Positions 28,367-37,996 of a stretch of 64,000 nucleotides of DNA are shown one piece after another. Below the pieces are notes generated by a model. It ran no database searches and was not told the origin of the DNA. It worked only from the letters and a program-made list of their open reading frames with translations. The DNA is taken from NCBI GenBank assembly GCA_009731425.1, contig AP018794.1, positions 3,242,501 through 3,306,500 on the forward strand, given 5' to 3'. The DNA is from Lachnospiraceae bacterium KM106-2 (lineage in GTDB: Bacteria > Bacillota > Clostridia > Lachnospirales > Lachnospiraceae). The position numbers were made by a program, and so were the translations under genes. Each line of letters begins with the position of its first letter. Position 1 is the stretch's first letter.

Positions 28367-28813
28367 ATGATTAACGCAATTATACTTTCTCTCTTAGCAG
28401 GCGTATCCAATGTAATTTCTAGAACGGTAAACGGTCGTCTGTCTGATCAAAGTTCTGTCTCCATCAGTACATTTTACAACTTCTTTATCGGTTTTATTGT
28501 ATCTAGTATTATCTATCTTGGATTAGAAACACAAGGTAGGGAAGCACTTCACCTTACCATCTCTCCTGATGTCTGGGCTTATTCCGGTGGTCTGATCGGT
28601 GTGTTCGCCATCGCTATCTTCAACTTTACTGTACCTAAAATTTCAGCTTACTATATGACATTACTAACATTTGTTGGACAACTCTTTACAGGAATTCTTC
28701 TTGATAGCATGTTAACTAACAAGTTTTCTTTCAGCCAGTTGATCGGTGGTTTCTTTGTTGTCATTGGGCTTGGTATCAATCTTTGGATCGATAATTCTAA
28801 GGAAAAGCAGTAA
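28367..28813 (+). CDS. YdcZ-type DMT transporter, subunit 2
   Basis: A 148-residue membrane protein with five hydrophobic helices. NAIILSLLAGVSNVISRTVNGRLS and FSFSQLIGGFFVVIGLGINLWI give the same YdcZ pattern as the preceding gene. It starts 9 bp after that gene with GGAGG upstream of the ATG, so the two are an operon and probably a heteromeric exporter. Confidence 0.85.
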   Translation: MINAIILSLLAGVSNVISRTVNGRLSDQSSVSISTFYNFFIGFIVSSIIYLGLETQGREALHLTISPDVWAYSGGLIGVFAIAIFNFTVPKISAYYMTLLTFVGQLFTGILLDSMLTNKFSFSQLIGGFFVVIGLGINLWIDNSKEKQ

Positions 28814-28847
28814 AAGGAAGGCAGAATTACTTCTGTCTCCCTTTTTT
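28813..28847 (+). terminator. Terminator after the YdcZ pair
   Basis: GGCAGAA (28820-28826) pairs with TTCTGTC (28831-28837) with one G-U pair and a 4-base loop, followed by TCCCTTTTTTATT. Confidence 0.75.
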
Positions 28848-28852
28848 ATTTT

Positions 28853-31315
28853 CTAAATAAATAAGTTTACATTCGATTCTTCTGCATCTGCCAGATAAGA
28901 AGCAACACCAGCAAGCTCTACTCCGTCAATCAATTCTTCTTTTTGAATTCCCATTACGTCCATTGACATTGTGCATGCAACGATTCTAACACCATTACCC
29001 ATTGCTTGTTTCATCAAATCTTCTAAAGAAGTTACATTCTTATCTTTCATAACTTTCTTCATCATAGCAGTTCCCATGCCGCCCATATTCATCTTAGATA
29101 ATTTTAACTTTGAAGTTCCTCTTGGCATCATTCGTCCAAACATCTTCTCAACCAATGATTTATTTACCTTAACATTTTCACTCTTACGGAGAATATTTAA
29201 TCCCCAGAAAGTAAAGAACATAGTTACCGGTCTTCCCATGGCTGCAGCACCATTTGCAATAATAAACGACGCGATTGCTTTATCATAATCACCGCTGAAT
29301 ACGATCATTGACTTTCCTTGTGGAAGTTCTACTGCCACCTTTTGTTCTGCTGGCTGATGATCCATTCCCTTTTTAATATATACAATATTCTCTTTGTTCT
29401 TTCGCTCAGCCTTAACTAACGTATTTCCTGTCTTTTTACACCAAGAGTCGATATCACGTGGGAATCCCATATCCGTTGCCGAAACCTGTAACATCTCTTC
29501 CTCTTTCATCTGAGCAATCGTTTCATTCACCTTCATGATCGGTCCCGGACATTGTAATCCACAGCAATCTAAAATTTTAACTTCTTTATTCACAATTTTC
29601 TCTTCCTTTATTATCTCTTTGTGTGCAGATTTATCGGCTGGCTTCATATCATTATGATGCATTGATTTATAAAATCCTGTTCCACCCGCTAATACTGCTA
29701 CTTGGTGAAATCCATTCTGCATTAAAATTCTAGCAGCATTATAGGAACGTACTCCGATTGCACAATAAGGAATAATGAAATGATTTGGATTTAACTCTTT
29801 TAGACGCTCTCGAAGCTGTCCTAATGGAATATGATAAGAGGACGGAATACTATATACCATTCGTTCTACTTCCTCGGTCACATCAAGAATTGTTACATCT
29901 TTGCTTCCAATTAATTGATCCATCTCATTCCATGCAATAAATCGCACTAATCCACTAATTACATTTTCTGCAACAAATCCAAGCATATTGACGGGATCCT
30001 TAGCTGATGAAAATGGTGGTGCATAGGCTAATTCTAATTCCTCTAAATCATAGATCGTACCATTTAGGCGCATTGTCGTGGCTAGTGTATCTATTCGCTT
30101 ATCTACACCGTCCTGACCGACAATCTGTCCACCAAGTATGTTGCCCTTCTGTGTAAAGATCATTTTTAGAGTAAGTGGTGTTGCACCTGGATAATATCCA
30201 GCATGGGATTTCTGATTAATTAAAACGGTCTCATAATCCTTATGTTTCTCTTTTCCTGACGCGATCAGCTGCTTTTCATTCAATCCAACGCTTGCCACAT
30301 CAAGATCAAATACTTTCGCAACGGCTGTCCCCATACTACCGGTATATTTCTTTCTATCACCACTTAAGTTATCTGCAAGAATACGAGCTTGACGATTTGC
30401 CGGACCAGCAAGAGGGAGCATCGTCTTCTCTTTTGAAATGTAATGATCTACTTCGATCACATCGCCAACCGCATAAATATCGGTTACCGATGTCTCAAGA
30501 TACTCATTTACGATAACTCCACCTTTTGCATTTGTAGAAATTCCAGCATCTTTCGCAAGTTGACTATTTGGACGAACACCAATCGATAAAATAACCAAAT
30601 CTGTTTCTATCTCTTTTCCACTTGATAACTGAATCTTAGTCGTACTGCCAGCTTGCTCGAATGCTTTTACACCATCACCTAGAATGAGCTCTACCTGATT
30701 CATTCTAAGATTCTCATGTAATAAATTCGCCATCTCGTAATCAAGAGGAGCCATTACTTGATCCTGCATCTCAATAATAGAGACTTCAACGCCCGCTGCA
30801 TGTAGATTTTCTGCCATCTCAAGTCCGATAAAGCCTCCACCGATCACTGCTGCTCTCTTCGGTTTCTTCTCTTCTAAGAAGTTCTTAATTGCATCCGTAT
30901 CAGGAATGGACCAAAGTGTAAAAATGTTATCTGCCTCTATCCCTGGGATAGAAGGACGTAATGGTGAAGAACCTGTCGCAAGAACAAGCTGATCATAGGT
31001 CTCTTCATACTTTCTTCCTGTCTTATGATCTAGTACCTGAATTTTCTTCTCATCTGGCAGAATTCTTGTTACTTCACTGGCTGTTCGAATATCAAGATTG
31101 AACTTACTCTTCATTGCCTCCGGTGTCTGCACAAGCAGTGCATCCCTGCTCTTAATGACATCACCGATATAATAAGGTAATCCACAATTTGCATAAGAGA
31201 TATAATCTCCTTTTTCAAAAACAATAATTTCTGCTGATTCATCTTTTCTTCTTAATCTTGCTGCTGTTGTTGCACCACCTGCAACACCACCTATAATAAG
31301 CGTTTTCTTAGACAT
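28853..31315 (-). CDS. CoA-disulfide-reductase-like FAD enzyme fused to rhodanese, TusA and DsrE domains
   Basis: An 820-residue four-domain cytoplasmic protein. Residues 1-450 form a pyridine nucleotide-disulfide oxidoreductase of the CoA-disulfide/persulfide reductase type, with active Cys44 (ISYANCGLPYY) and NAD motif IGGGFIGLE near 158-166. Residues about 455-550 are a rhodanese domain with Cys518 (PYCAIGVRS). Residues about 578-650 are TusA-like (CCGLQCPGP; Cys589). Residues about 668-820 are DsrE/DsrF-like, with a conserved-position Cys781. The set implies relay of sulfane sulfur from Cys to Cys with reduction at the FAD site. Single gene with AAAGGAG before the ATG. Confidence 0.93.
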   Translation of the reverse strand: MSKKTLIIGGVAGGATTAARLRRKDESAEIIVFEKGDYISYANCGLPYYIGDVIKSRDALLVQTPEAMKSKFNLDIRTASEVTRILPDEKKIQVLDHKTGRKYEETYDQLVLATGSSPLRPSIPGIEADNIFTLWSIPDTDAIKNFLEEKKPKRAAVIGGGFIGLEMAENLHAAGVEVSIIEMQDQVMAPLDYEMANLLHENLRMNQVELILGDGVKAFEQAGSTTKIQLSSGKEIETDLVILSIGVRPNSQLAKDAGISTNAKGGVIVNEYLETSVTDIYAVGDVIEVDHYISKEKTMLPLAGPANRQARILADNLSGDRKKYTGSMGTAVAKVFDLDVASVGLNEKQLIASGKEKHKDYETVLINQKSHAGYYPGATPLTLKMIFTQKGNILGGQIVGQDGVDKRIDTLATTMRLNGTIYDLEELELAYAPPFSSAKDPVNMLGFVAENVISGLVRFIAWNEMDQLIGSKDVTILDVTEEVERMVYSIPSSYHIPLGQLRERLKELNPNHFIIPYCAIGVRSYNAARILMQNGFHQVAVLAGGTGFYKSMHHNDMKPADKSAHKEIIKEEKIVNKEVKILDCCGLQCPGPIMKVNETIAQMKEEEMLQVSATDMGFPRDIDSWCKKTGNTLVKAERKNKENIVYIKKGMDHQPAEQKVAVELPQGKSMIVFSGDYDKAIASFIIANGAAAMGRPVTMFFTFWGLNILRKSENVKVNKSLVEKMFGRMMPRGTSKLKLSKMNMGGMGTAMMKKVMKDKNVTSLEDLMKQAMGNGVRIVACTMSMDVMGIQKEELIDGVELAGVASYLADAEESNVNLFI

Positions 31316-31396
31316 GTTACTTCTCCTTTACTGCTATTTGCTTTATTATTGCTTATTATAGGCACTTCCATTTATCTTATCTGTGACTACATCACA

Positions 31397-31445
31397 TAAA
31401 AAGCCCATTTTTGTTAGACTTGATTCCTAACAAAAATAGGCTTTT
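31397..31445 (-). terminator. Strong terminator after the GNAT-transketolase operon
   Basis: Arms 31399-31417 and 31427-31445 give a 19-bp stem with one G-U pair. The minus strand then continues into TTTTTATG. It lies 6 bp after the stop of the last gene of the 35.0-31.4 kb operon. Confidence 0.92.
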
Positions 31446-31450
31446 CATTA

Positions 31451-32482
31451 TTATAATATATTAGGGCGATCTTGATCTGCATCTGCCTTACAAATTGTAA
31501 TATCTGGCGATGTACTATTAAACCATATCTCTACGTTAGATCGTTCAAATGGTTCAAAGTAATTCGGAATGACATTTGGATCATCTTCTGTCTTCTTTGT
31601 AAATCCCGCCTGCTCCAATTTCTCTTGTTCGAATCCATAGCAATAAAAATCAAGATATTCTGCATGATCACCAAGTAGTTCACATAGTTCTCTCCCTAAA
31701 TGAGCAACTACTGTCTTATCGCCAATATAGTCTACCATTCGAATTGCCATCTCCCCTTGGGCATATACTTTTCTCATTACTAAAATAGCATCCGTCTTTC
31801 CATTCTTTTGCGCCGCATATACCTCATACTGATAAATAGGATGATTCAAAAATCGTTTATTAATATACCAAGCATCCTTATATGGGATGCATTCTGTAAA
31901 CCTGCTAAAATCAAAACTTGTTTCTAATTGGCTAATGTCTGTTATTCTTTTTAAACGATAATTACTCTCTGAGAACATTTCTTTTGTTACCGGATGACGA
32001 TCATTAATCTCTGCAATCTGATAATTTTCTCTATCATTTAACATATAATAATGATCCAGTCGACCAACGGTATCTTTGAAGATACGAGTCAAGATCGGAA
32101 TGGCTGTCCTTTTATTTACACCTACTCCAATCTCACAACGCATGCCGATTGCTTTCCGCATTCGCTTTCCAAGTTCAATCCCAAGCATCGGTATATCATC
32201 AGCGTTGTTACGTACACTCCATACAGATCCCCATACATCGTAATGTTCTGGATCCTTAGATGCTTCATAAAAGCCTGTAATTCCCGCTATCTTTTCAGTA
32301 CTTCGATCTAATACCAAATAAACATTAACTTTTTCTTCACTACAAAACTCATTTTCAAAAAACTGTCTACTTTTCGCTAAAATATGACCCTTTTTCCAAA
32401 CCTTATCAATATATTCCATTATATCAGGAATATCCTCTACGGTTGCAAAACGAAAATCATATCGTTCATCATAACGATTCAT
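31451..32482 (-). CDS. GNAT-like acyltransferase family protein
   Basis: The 343-residue protein starts FRFATVEDIPDIMEYIDKVWKKGHIL, a GNAT N-terminal pattern, with VYLVLDRSTEKIAGITGF as the following strands. The second half may be a degenerate second GNAT-like or FemAB-like domain (FDFSRFTECIPYKDAWYINKRFLNHPIYQYEVYAAQKNGKT). It is the last gene of a four-gene operon with split transketolase and an SDR, 6 bp after the preceding stop, with GAGAGGA upstream. In glycan loci such proteins acylate amino sugars. Here the substrate is unknown. Confidence 0.65.
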   Translation of the reverse strand: MNRYDERYDFRFATVEDIPDIMEYIDKVWKKGHILAKSRQFFENEFCSEEKVNVYLVLDRSTEKIAGITGFYEASKDPEHYDVWGSVWSVRNNADDIPMLGIELGKRMRKAIGMRCEIGVGVNKRTAIPILTRIFKDTVGRLDHYYMLNDRENYQIAEINDRHPVTKEMFSESNYRLKRITDISQLETSFDFSRFTECIPYKDAWYINKRFLNHPIYQYEVYAAQKNGKTDAILVMRKVYAQGEMAIRMVDYIGDKTVVAHLGRELCELLGDHAEYLDFYCYGFEQEKLEQAGFTKKTEDDPNVIPNYFEPFERSNVEIWFNSTSPDITICKADADQDRPNIL

Positions 32483-32488
32483 TGAATT

Positions 32489-33460
32489 TTATCCTCTCAG
32501 TTTATTCTCAACACTTTCAGCAATCTGCTTTGGTAATAAACCATATTGCTGAGCTATATATTCGCTTGTTCCTGCTTTTGGAATTTCATTACTCGAGCCA
32601 AGCATCAGTTGCATTGGTCTCTTCTCTTTATCTGCATAATATTCTGCGATCAAACTCCCAAGTCCTCCGTAAACGGAATGTTCCTCTACCGTTACAAGTA
32701 ACTTATGGTCAGTGATAGAGTCTAAAACTTCATTATCGATGGGGCAGATCGTATGCATATCTATAATAGTCGATGAAATTTTCTTTTCCTCTAGAATCTT
32801 AGCAGCTTTCATAACATTAGCTAGGATAGATCCGCATGCAACGAATACAACATCTTCTCCCTCCTGCATCGTAATTGCTCTGCCTAGTTCAAACTCAAAA
32901 TCTGGTTCTTTATGTATTGGTGTAATTAAGTTACCACCCGTTACCCTTAAATAAACTGGACCCTTGTATTTTGCAATGGCATAAACAGATTTATAAAGTT
33001 CCATGCCGTCACATGGTGATACGATCATAATATTAGGAATTGTACGCATAATTGCAATATCCGATGGATTCATATGCGAATAACCAAATCTAGCCCACTC
33101 AAAACCACTGTCCAAACCAACCAGCTTTACATTATTTTTCATATATCCCATTAGATTTCGTACTTGATCTAAGCATCGAACAGAAGCAAACATTGCCCAG
33201 GAAGTTGCAAATACAGGTGTTCTATCTTTTGCTAGTCCTGCTGAAATTCCAACTAAGTTTTGCTCCGCAATTCCTACATTCACAACCTGTTCTGGATATT
33301 CTCTGACCATACGATCAAATCCAGACGCATGACCTAAATCAGCTGTTGTTGCATAAAAATCAATCCCGTCTTTTGCCATATCATACAACGCTTGTCCAAA
33401 TGTTCCTCTTGCGCCCATTCTAGCCAAGAAGCGAATTGCTCTATTATTTAACTCCATCAT
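32489..33460 (-). CDS. Transketolase, C-terminal (pyrimidine-binding) subunit
   Basis: A 323-residue protein carrying the pyrimidine-binding and C-terminal domains of a split transketolase. FVGIAEQNLVGISAGLA is present here as VNVGIAEQNLVGISAGLAKD (the Glu contacts the TPP aminopyrimidine), followed by the C-terminal regulatory-like domain (VFVACGSILANVMKAAKIL). Its ATG overlaps the stop of the N-terminal subunit (ATGA), so the two are coupled and should form one enzyme. Substrate is not deducible. Confidence 0.9.
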   Translation of the reverse strand: MMELNNRAIRFLARMGARGTFGQALYDMAKDGIDFYATTADLGHASGFDRMVREYPEQVVNVGIAEQNLVGISAGLAKDRTPVFATSWAMFASVRCLDQVRNLMGYMKNNVKLVGLDSGFEWARFGYSHMNPSDIAIMRTIPNIMIVSPCDGMELYKSVYAIAKYKGPVYLRVTGGNLITPIHKEPDFEFELGRAITMQEGEDVVFVACGSILANVMKAAKILEEKKISSTIIDMHTICPIDNEVLDSITDHKLLVTVEEHSVYGGLGSLIAEYYADKEKRPMQLMLGSSNEIPKAGTSEYIAQQYGLLPKQIAESVENKLRG

Positions 33461-34281
33461 AATAATCCAACCTCTTTCTTCGCCTGCTCTAATTCCGCTT
33501 TGGACATTACTTTATCGTGCCACTCATAATCATTTTCGCAAAAAGAAATTCCTCTTCCTTTTACTGTATTAGCAATAATTGCTTTAGGTTTTCTATTTCT
33601 TTCATCCATATGCTGCATCACTTCATAAAGTGCTTTGCAATCATGTCCATCAACTTCAAATACATCCCATCCAAAACATTCAAGACGCTGATATAGATCC
33701 TTCCATGACATAATCTTAGTAGTTTCGCCATCCGATTGTAACCCATTGGCATCTATGATCATAGTTAAATTATCTAGTGCAAACTGTGATGCCGACATTA
33801 CCGCTTCCCATACGGAACCTTCATCAATTTCACCATCACCAACAAGTACTACCGTCTTGTAAGGATACTGTTTCCTTTTCGCAGATAATGCTAAGCCAAC
33901 TCCATAGGAAGGTCCAATTCCTAAGCTTCCTCCTGAAACTTCAATTCCCATTCGTTCATTTGCTGCTGATATCTCAGGATAGTCACTCCCATTCTTTTGG
34001 TAGTTCTGTAATTCCTCCTTTGAAATTATTCCCGTTTCAGCCATAACTGAATATAATGCAATTGCTGCATGGCCTTTACTTAGCAGAAATTTATCTCTCT
34101 GCATCTGGTCTAACTTAAGATTACTTGTGTTTAATACAGCACCATATAAGGTTGCTAGTATTTCAATACAAGATAAGCTACCTCCCCAATGCATGGATTG
34201 ATTGGTATGCTCAGCAACCTCGACTATTGTCTTTCTCATCTGATCTGCTATTCTTTCACACTGTTCTACTTTATTATCCAA
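33457..34281 (-). CDS. Transketolase, N-terminal (TPP diphosphate-binding) subunit
   Basis: A 274-residue protein with the TPP/Mg motif GDGEIDEGSVWEA (148-160) running to DANG near 177-180, and LSKGHAAIALY near 68-77 with the conserved His. The start codon is TTG (no ATG is available), with AGGAG nine bases upstream. It is encoded between an SDR gene (15 bp upstream) and the C-terminal half. Housekeeping transketolases are usually one chain; split versions tend to occur in specialised sugar pathways. Confidence 0.9.
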   Translation of the reverse strand: MDNKVEQCERIADQMRKTIVEVAEHTNQSMHWGGSLSCIEILATLYGAVLNTSNLKLDQMQRDKFLLSKGHAAIALYSVMAETGIISKEELQNYQKNGSDYPEISAANERMGIEVSGGSLGIGPSYGVGLALSAKRKQYPYKTVVLVGDGEIDEGSVWEAVMSASQFALDNLTMIIDANGLQSDGETTKIMSWKDLYQRLECFGWDVFEVDGHDCKALYEVMQHMDERNRKPKAIIANTVKGRGISFCENDYEWHDKVMSKAELEQAKKEVGLL

Positions 34282-34296
34282 TATTGTATGCTCCTA

Positions 34297-35040
34297 TTAT
34301 TTATAGAATATAATTGCTCCGTCTGCCCGAATGACCTCTCCATTAATATATGAGGACTCATCTGATGCAAGGAAATTTACAATGTTTGCAATCTCTTCTG
34401 GCTGGCCCATTCTCTTCAATGCACATTCTTCAAACTTTCCATCTTGACCATGTCGATTTGCCATATCTGTATCAATATACCCTGGAGCAACTGCATTCAC
34501 TCGAATACCCGGCTCAATAAATCCTAACTCAACAGCTAATGCCTTTGTAAATGAAATGATCGCCGCTTTACTACTTCCATATGCAATTACATTTTGTGAA
34601 TCCAATCCTGCCATAGATGCAATATTAACAATATTTCCGCTCTTTTGTCTCGTCATAACACGCAGTACTAACTGAGTCAATTCCATAACCGAGAATGTAT
34701 TTACCCGATAAATCTCTTCGATCTTACTCATGGGCGTTCTCATAAATATCTCAGAATGGCCCATTCCTGCATTATTAACAAGCAGATCGATCGTCTTACG
34801 TTCTTTATAAATCTGTTTAAACCCTGCTTTTAGTTGTTCACTATCTGCCAGATCAAAATAGATTGGCTTGATCCAGACCTGGTACTCTGTAGCTAATTCC
34901 TCTAACTCTTTTTCGAACTTCTCATTGTACGCTCTGGCACACGCCCAAATATTATAATGTTCCGAGGCAAGTTTTTCTACAATAGCTTTTCCAATGCCGC
35001 GATTACTACCTGTAACAATTGCATTTTTATCTTCTATCAT
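34297..35040 (-). CDS. Short-chain dehydrogenase/reductase (FabG-like)
   Basis: A 247-residue classical SDR with cofactor motif TGSNRGIG (10-17), NNAG near residue 87, catalytic Ser in NIASMAG and YGSSK (Tyr-x3-Lys) near 153-157, and a C-terminal substrate-loop region ending INGEVIRADG. First gene of the operon, with AGGAGG before the ATG. In this setting it more likely acts on a sugar or sugar-derived ketone made by the split transketolase than in fatty-acid synthesis; this is inference. Confidence 0.88.
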   Translation of the reverse strand: MIEDKNAIVTGSNRGIGKAIVEKLASEHYNIWACARAYNEKFEKELEELATEYQVWIKPIYFDLADSEQLKAGFKQIYKERKTIDLLVNNAGMGHSEIFMRTPMSKIEEIYRVNTFSVMELTQLVLRVMTRQKSGNIVNIASMAGLDSQNVIAYGSSKAAIISFTKALAVELGFIEPGIRVNAVAPGYIDTDMANRHGQDGKFEECALKRMGQPEEIANIVNFLASDESSYINGEVIRADGAIIFYK

Positions 35041-35108
35041 TAGTTCCTCCTGCTAACAATTTATTTCCACTCTTTATTTCGACTTAATACCATAGATAAT
35101 TAACACAC

Positions 35109-36455
35109 TTAATTCTTAATCATCTTGGTCTCCCATTTATGTCCACGATATCGGATCAAGAATAACAATGCACGAACAAACCAATCAATGAACATCGCCA
35201 TCCATATTCCTAATACACCAAGTTCAAGATATTTAGCAAACCATACGCCAAACATAATACGGAATGTCCACATAGTTATGATAGATGCCACCATAACAAA
35301 AGTAGTATCTCCTGCTGCCTTTAATGGCTGAGGTAAGGTAAATGCAATTGGCCAGATAAAGATTCCGATTCCACCATGCATGAATAAGATCTTCATAGCA
35401 AGAGAACCTGCCTCCTTGGAGACACCATAGATATGAATGATTCCTGGCAACAGTGCAAATATAATTACATTACTGGCAAACATTGAGATATAGGCAATCT
35501 TCATTAGCCTTCTTGTATAGTATCTTGCCTGATCAAACTCTCCTGCTCCTGCACATTGACTGACGATCGTGATCATTCCGACGCCAATGGCAGATGGCAC
35601 TAATATTTGAAATCCTGCTATCGTATTTGCAATGGCATTTGCAGCGATAGAAGCTGTTCCAAATGCACTTGCAACACTTAATAATAAGATCTTTCCTAAT
35701 TGAAATAAACTATTATCGATTCCACTTGGAACACCTAGACGTAAAATATTATGAATGGTATTTCCATCATAATGATATCGAAATGGTCTGCTGATATGAA
35801 CGGTAAGAGACTGATTTCGGATCAAAAAGATACCAATAAATGCTCCAGAAATTCTAGACACTAACGTTGGGATGGCAACTCCTTCTACTCCACAATGAAG
35901 ACCAAAGATCAAGATTGCATTTCCGACTAAATTAATTCCATTCATGATCAAAGAAATCTTCATAGAAATTGAAGAATTACCCATAACACGAAATAGTGCG
36001 GCAACGGCACTATATAAAGCTAGAAATGGAATAGATGCTTCTACGATCATAAAATACGTATTGGCATAATTCATAACGTCTGCACTGATATGACCGAATA
36101 ATCCATGTAAGATCATATACTTTGAAACATATAACAACGATGTGATCACTAAGGATATTACAAAAATAAATACCACTAACTGATCCGCAGCACCATTTGC
36201 CTTTTTATAATTACGCTTTCCAATATATTGTCCTGCAACAATTGCTCCGCCGGTACCAAGTGCTGTAAATGCATTAACAAGTAGTACATTAATATTATCC
36301 ACTAAGGACACGGCAGATACCGCCGCCTCTCCTACACTTGCTACCATAATAGAATCCGCTAATCCTACTGTTATTGCAAGAAACTGCTCAATGATAAGCG
36401 GAATGATCAATCCCTTCAACTTTTGTTTACTAAATTCAACCTTATGTTTTTCCAT
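35109..36455 (-). CDS. MATE family efflux transporter
   Basis: A 448-residue, 12-helix membrane protein of the MATE family: two repeats, beginning LKGLIIPLIIEQFLAITVGLADSIMVASVGEAAVSAVSLVDNI, with GTGGAIVAGQYIGKRN in the first loop and GMITIVSQCAGAGEFDQA in the second repeat. Such pumps exchange Na+ or H+ for cationic drugs or metabolites. It lies 68 bp upstream of the SDR gene and may be separate from that operon. Confidence 0.92.
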   Translation of the reverse strand: MEKHKVEFSKQKLKGLIIPLIIEQFLAITVGLADSIMVASVGEAAVSAVSLVDNINVLLVNAFTALGTGGAIVAGQYIGKRNYKKANGAADQLVVFIFVISLVITSLLYVSKYMILHGLFGHISADVMNYANTYFMIVEASIPFLALYSAVAALFRVMGNSSISMKISLIMNGINLVGNAILIFGLHCGVEGVAIPTLVSRISGAFIGIFLIRNQSLTVHISRPFRYHYDGNTIHNILRLGVPSGIDNSLFQLGKILLLSVASAFGTASIAANAIANTIAGFQILVPSAIGVGMITIVSQCAGAGEFDQARYYTRRLMKIAYISMFASNVIIFALLPGIIHIYGVSKEAGSLAMKILFMHGGIGIFIWPIAFTLPQPLKAAGDTTFVMVASIITMWTFRIMFGVWFAKYLELGVLGIWMAMFIDWFVRALLFLIRYRGHKWETKMIKN

Positions 36456-36475
36456 GATATGCCTCTCTGTTCATA

Positions 36476-36505
36476 AAAGTAGAGCCTAAGGGAAGCCTAG
36501 GCTCT
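36476..36505 (-). terminator. Terminator after the epimerase-like gene
   Basis: AGAGCCTA (36481-36488) pairs with TAGGCTCT (36498-36505), followed on the minus strand by ACTTTTATG. It lies between the epimerase-like gene and the MATE gene. Confidence 0.75.
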
Positions 36506-36514
36506 TATCCTGTA

Positions 36515-37387
36515 CTAAATCTCTATTTTATATTCTGCCGTAAACTCTGCTCCCGGGGCTAATTCATTTCCCCATTCCCGTTCCTCTAAACTGCCATGAA
36601 AGTCTGCTTTATCACACCGACCATACCAAGGCTCAATACAGATAAATGGAGCACTTTTTCCAACTGGTGACCAGATTCCAAAGACTGGTGCATCAAAGGA
36701 TACCGATAGATAAGTCTGACCTCCTGGTGTCATAAGACTTACCTTGTTTGCCTGATCATTTTCAAAGATCAGAGCATCCCGATCAAATATACCATTTGTA
36801 ATCTCCAAGCACCCATCAACAAGTAATATTGTCTCTAACTTATGACAGGCATATCCATCCAAGAAGTTGGTTCTTGTTAACGAACTACTCTTTGCATCGA
36901 TCTGAATCTTATAATCCGTCTGTTTTTCATTTTCTTTTAACGGACAGACAAATGCCGGGTGACCTCCAATCGAGAAATAAAGTCTCTTTTGATCCTTATT
37001 GATCACCTTCCACATAACTCTTACAGAAGACTCCTCTAATCGATATCCCACCTGTAACATAAAATCAAATGGATACTTCTTTTTTGTCTCTTCATTTGCT
37101 TTTAGATAAAACCATATCTCTTCTGGCTCTGATGATAACAATTCAAATTCCATATCACGTGCAAAACCATGTTGATGTAATTCATATTCCATTCCATCAT
37201 ATGTATAGTGATCCTCAACTACCCGTCCTACAATCGGAAATAATACCGGTGCCGTTCTTCCCCAATATTTCTTATCCCCACACCATAAGTATTCTTGTTT
37301 ATCGGATTTTCTCATTAGTGATTTCATCTCTGCTCCAGCAGAGTCTAATGTTAGTTGAATAACTGCATTTGCTATTCTATACCTCAT
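36515..37387 (-). CDS. Aldose 1-epimerase family protein
   Basis: The 290-residue protein has the galactose-mutarotase-like beta-supersandwich pattern: YLWCGDKKYWGRTAPVLFPIVGRV, HQHGFARDMEF near residue 70, SIGGHPAFVCP near residue 142 with the conserved His, and a late FICIEPWYGRCD. This places it in the Lacx/YihR-like aldose 1-epimerase group, which interconverts sugar anomers. AGGAGG precedes the ATG. No sugar operon is adjacent, so the substrate is open. Confidence 0.88.
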   Translation of the reverse strand: MRYRIANAVIQLTLDSAGAEMKSLMRKSDKQEYLWCGDKKYWGRTAPVLFPIVGRVVEDHYTYDGMEYELHQHGFARDMEFELLSSEPEEIWFYLKANEETKKKYPFDFMLQVGYRLEESSVRVMWKVINKDQKRLYFSIGGHPAFVCPLKENEKQTDYKIQIDAKSSSLTRTNFLDGYACHKLETILLVDGCLEITNGIFDRDALIFENDQANKVSLMTPGGQTYLSVSFDAPVFGIWSPVGKSAPFICIEPWYGRCDKADFHGSLEEREWGNELAPGAEFTAEYKIEI

Positions 37388-37470
37388 AAATACCTCCTAC
37401 TTATCTGGTAATCTACGGTCTATTATAGATTTTAGCAAATGCATATTCAAGTTTTATTTTGGATGCTTCT

Positions 37471-37995
37471 TTACTTCCATTCCTCTCTTAATAATCCATA
37501 AAGAAAAGTATCCTGATAAATTGGGTTGCCTTTTTCATCCACATTAAAATAAAGATTATTCTTTAGATGGCCTTCTCTTCTCATACCAAGACGTTCCATC
37601 AGCTTCCAGGATGCTTGATTCTCAGGATTGCATTCTGCTGCAACACGATGTATCCCCTCATTTCGAAATGCATCATCAATAAGTGCTCTGGCGCTTTCTG
37701 TTGCATAGCCATTTCCCCAATATGTCTCATTAAATACATAACCAAGTTCCCACGTATTAAATTCACTCTTGGCAAAGTACAAATTACCGATCACCTTACC
37801 TTCTTTTAGACAAACTGCCCAAAAGTTCTCATCACCAGCACGCCGCTTTGCTTCCCCCATTGCTGCCTCTTTGGTAAAAGGATCATAATCCTCATATTTC
37901 ACAACCACAGGATTCGATAGATACTCATAAAGATCCTCTGCGTCTTCCTCTCGAAATCTACGTACCACTAACCGATCTGTTTTAATCTCTTTCAT
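37471..37995 (-). CDS. GNAT acetyltransferase, RimJ/RimL-like
   Basis: From the ATG with GGAGGAAG upstream (37995) the protein is 174 residues; the extension to 38010 is an upstream ATG within the ribosome site. Pattern: IKTDRLVVRRFREEDAEDLYEYL at the start, then GYVFNETYWGNGYATESARALIDDAF (Q/R-x-x-G-x-G/A loop as YWGNGYA) and MERLGMRREGHL. This is typical of RimJ/RimL-type N-acetyltransferases. It starts just after the rsgA stop and is probably in the same transcript. Confidence 0.85.
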   Translation of the reverse strand: MKEIKTDRLVVRRFREEDAEDLYEYLSNPVVVKYEDYDPFTKEAAMGEAKRRAGDENFWAVCLKEGKVIGNLYFAKSEFNTWELGYVFNETYWGNGYATESARALIDDAFRNEGIHRVAAECNPENQASWKLMERLGMRREGHLKNNLYFNVDEKGNPIYQDTFLYGLLREEWK

Positions 37996-37996
37996 A

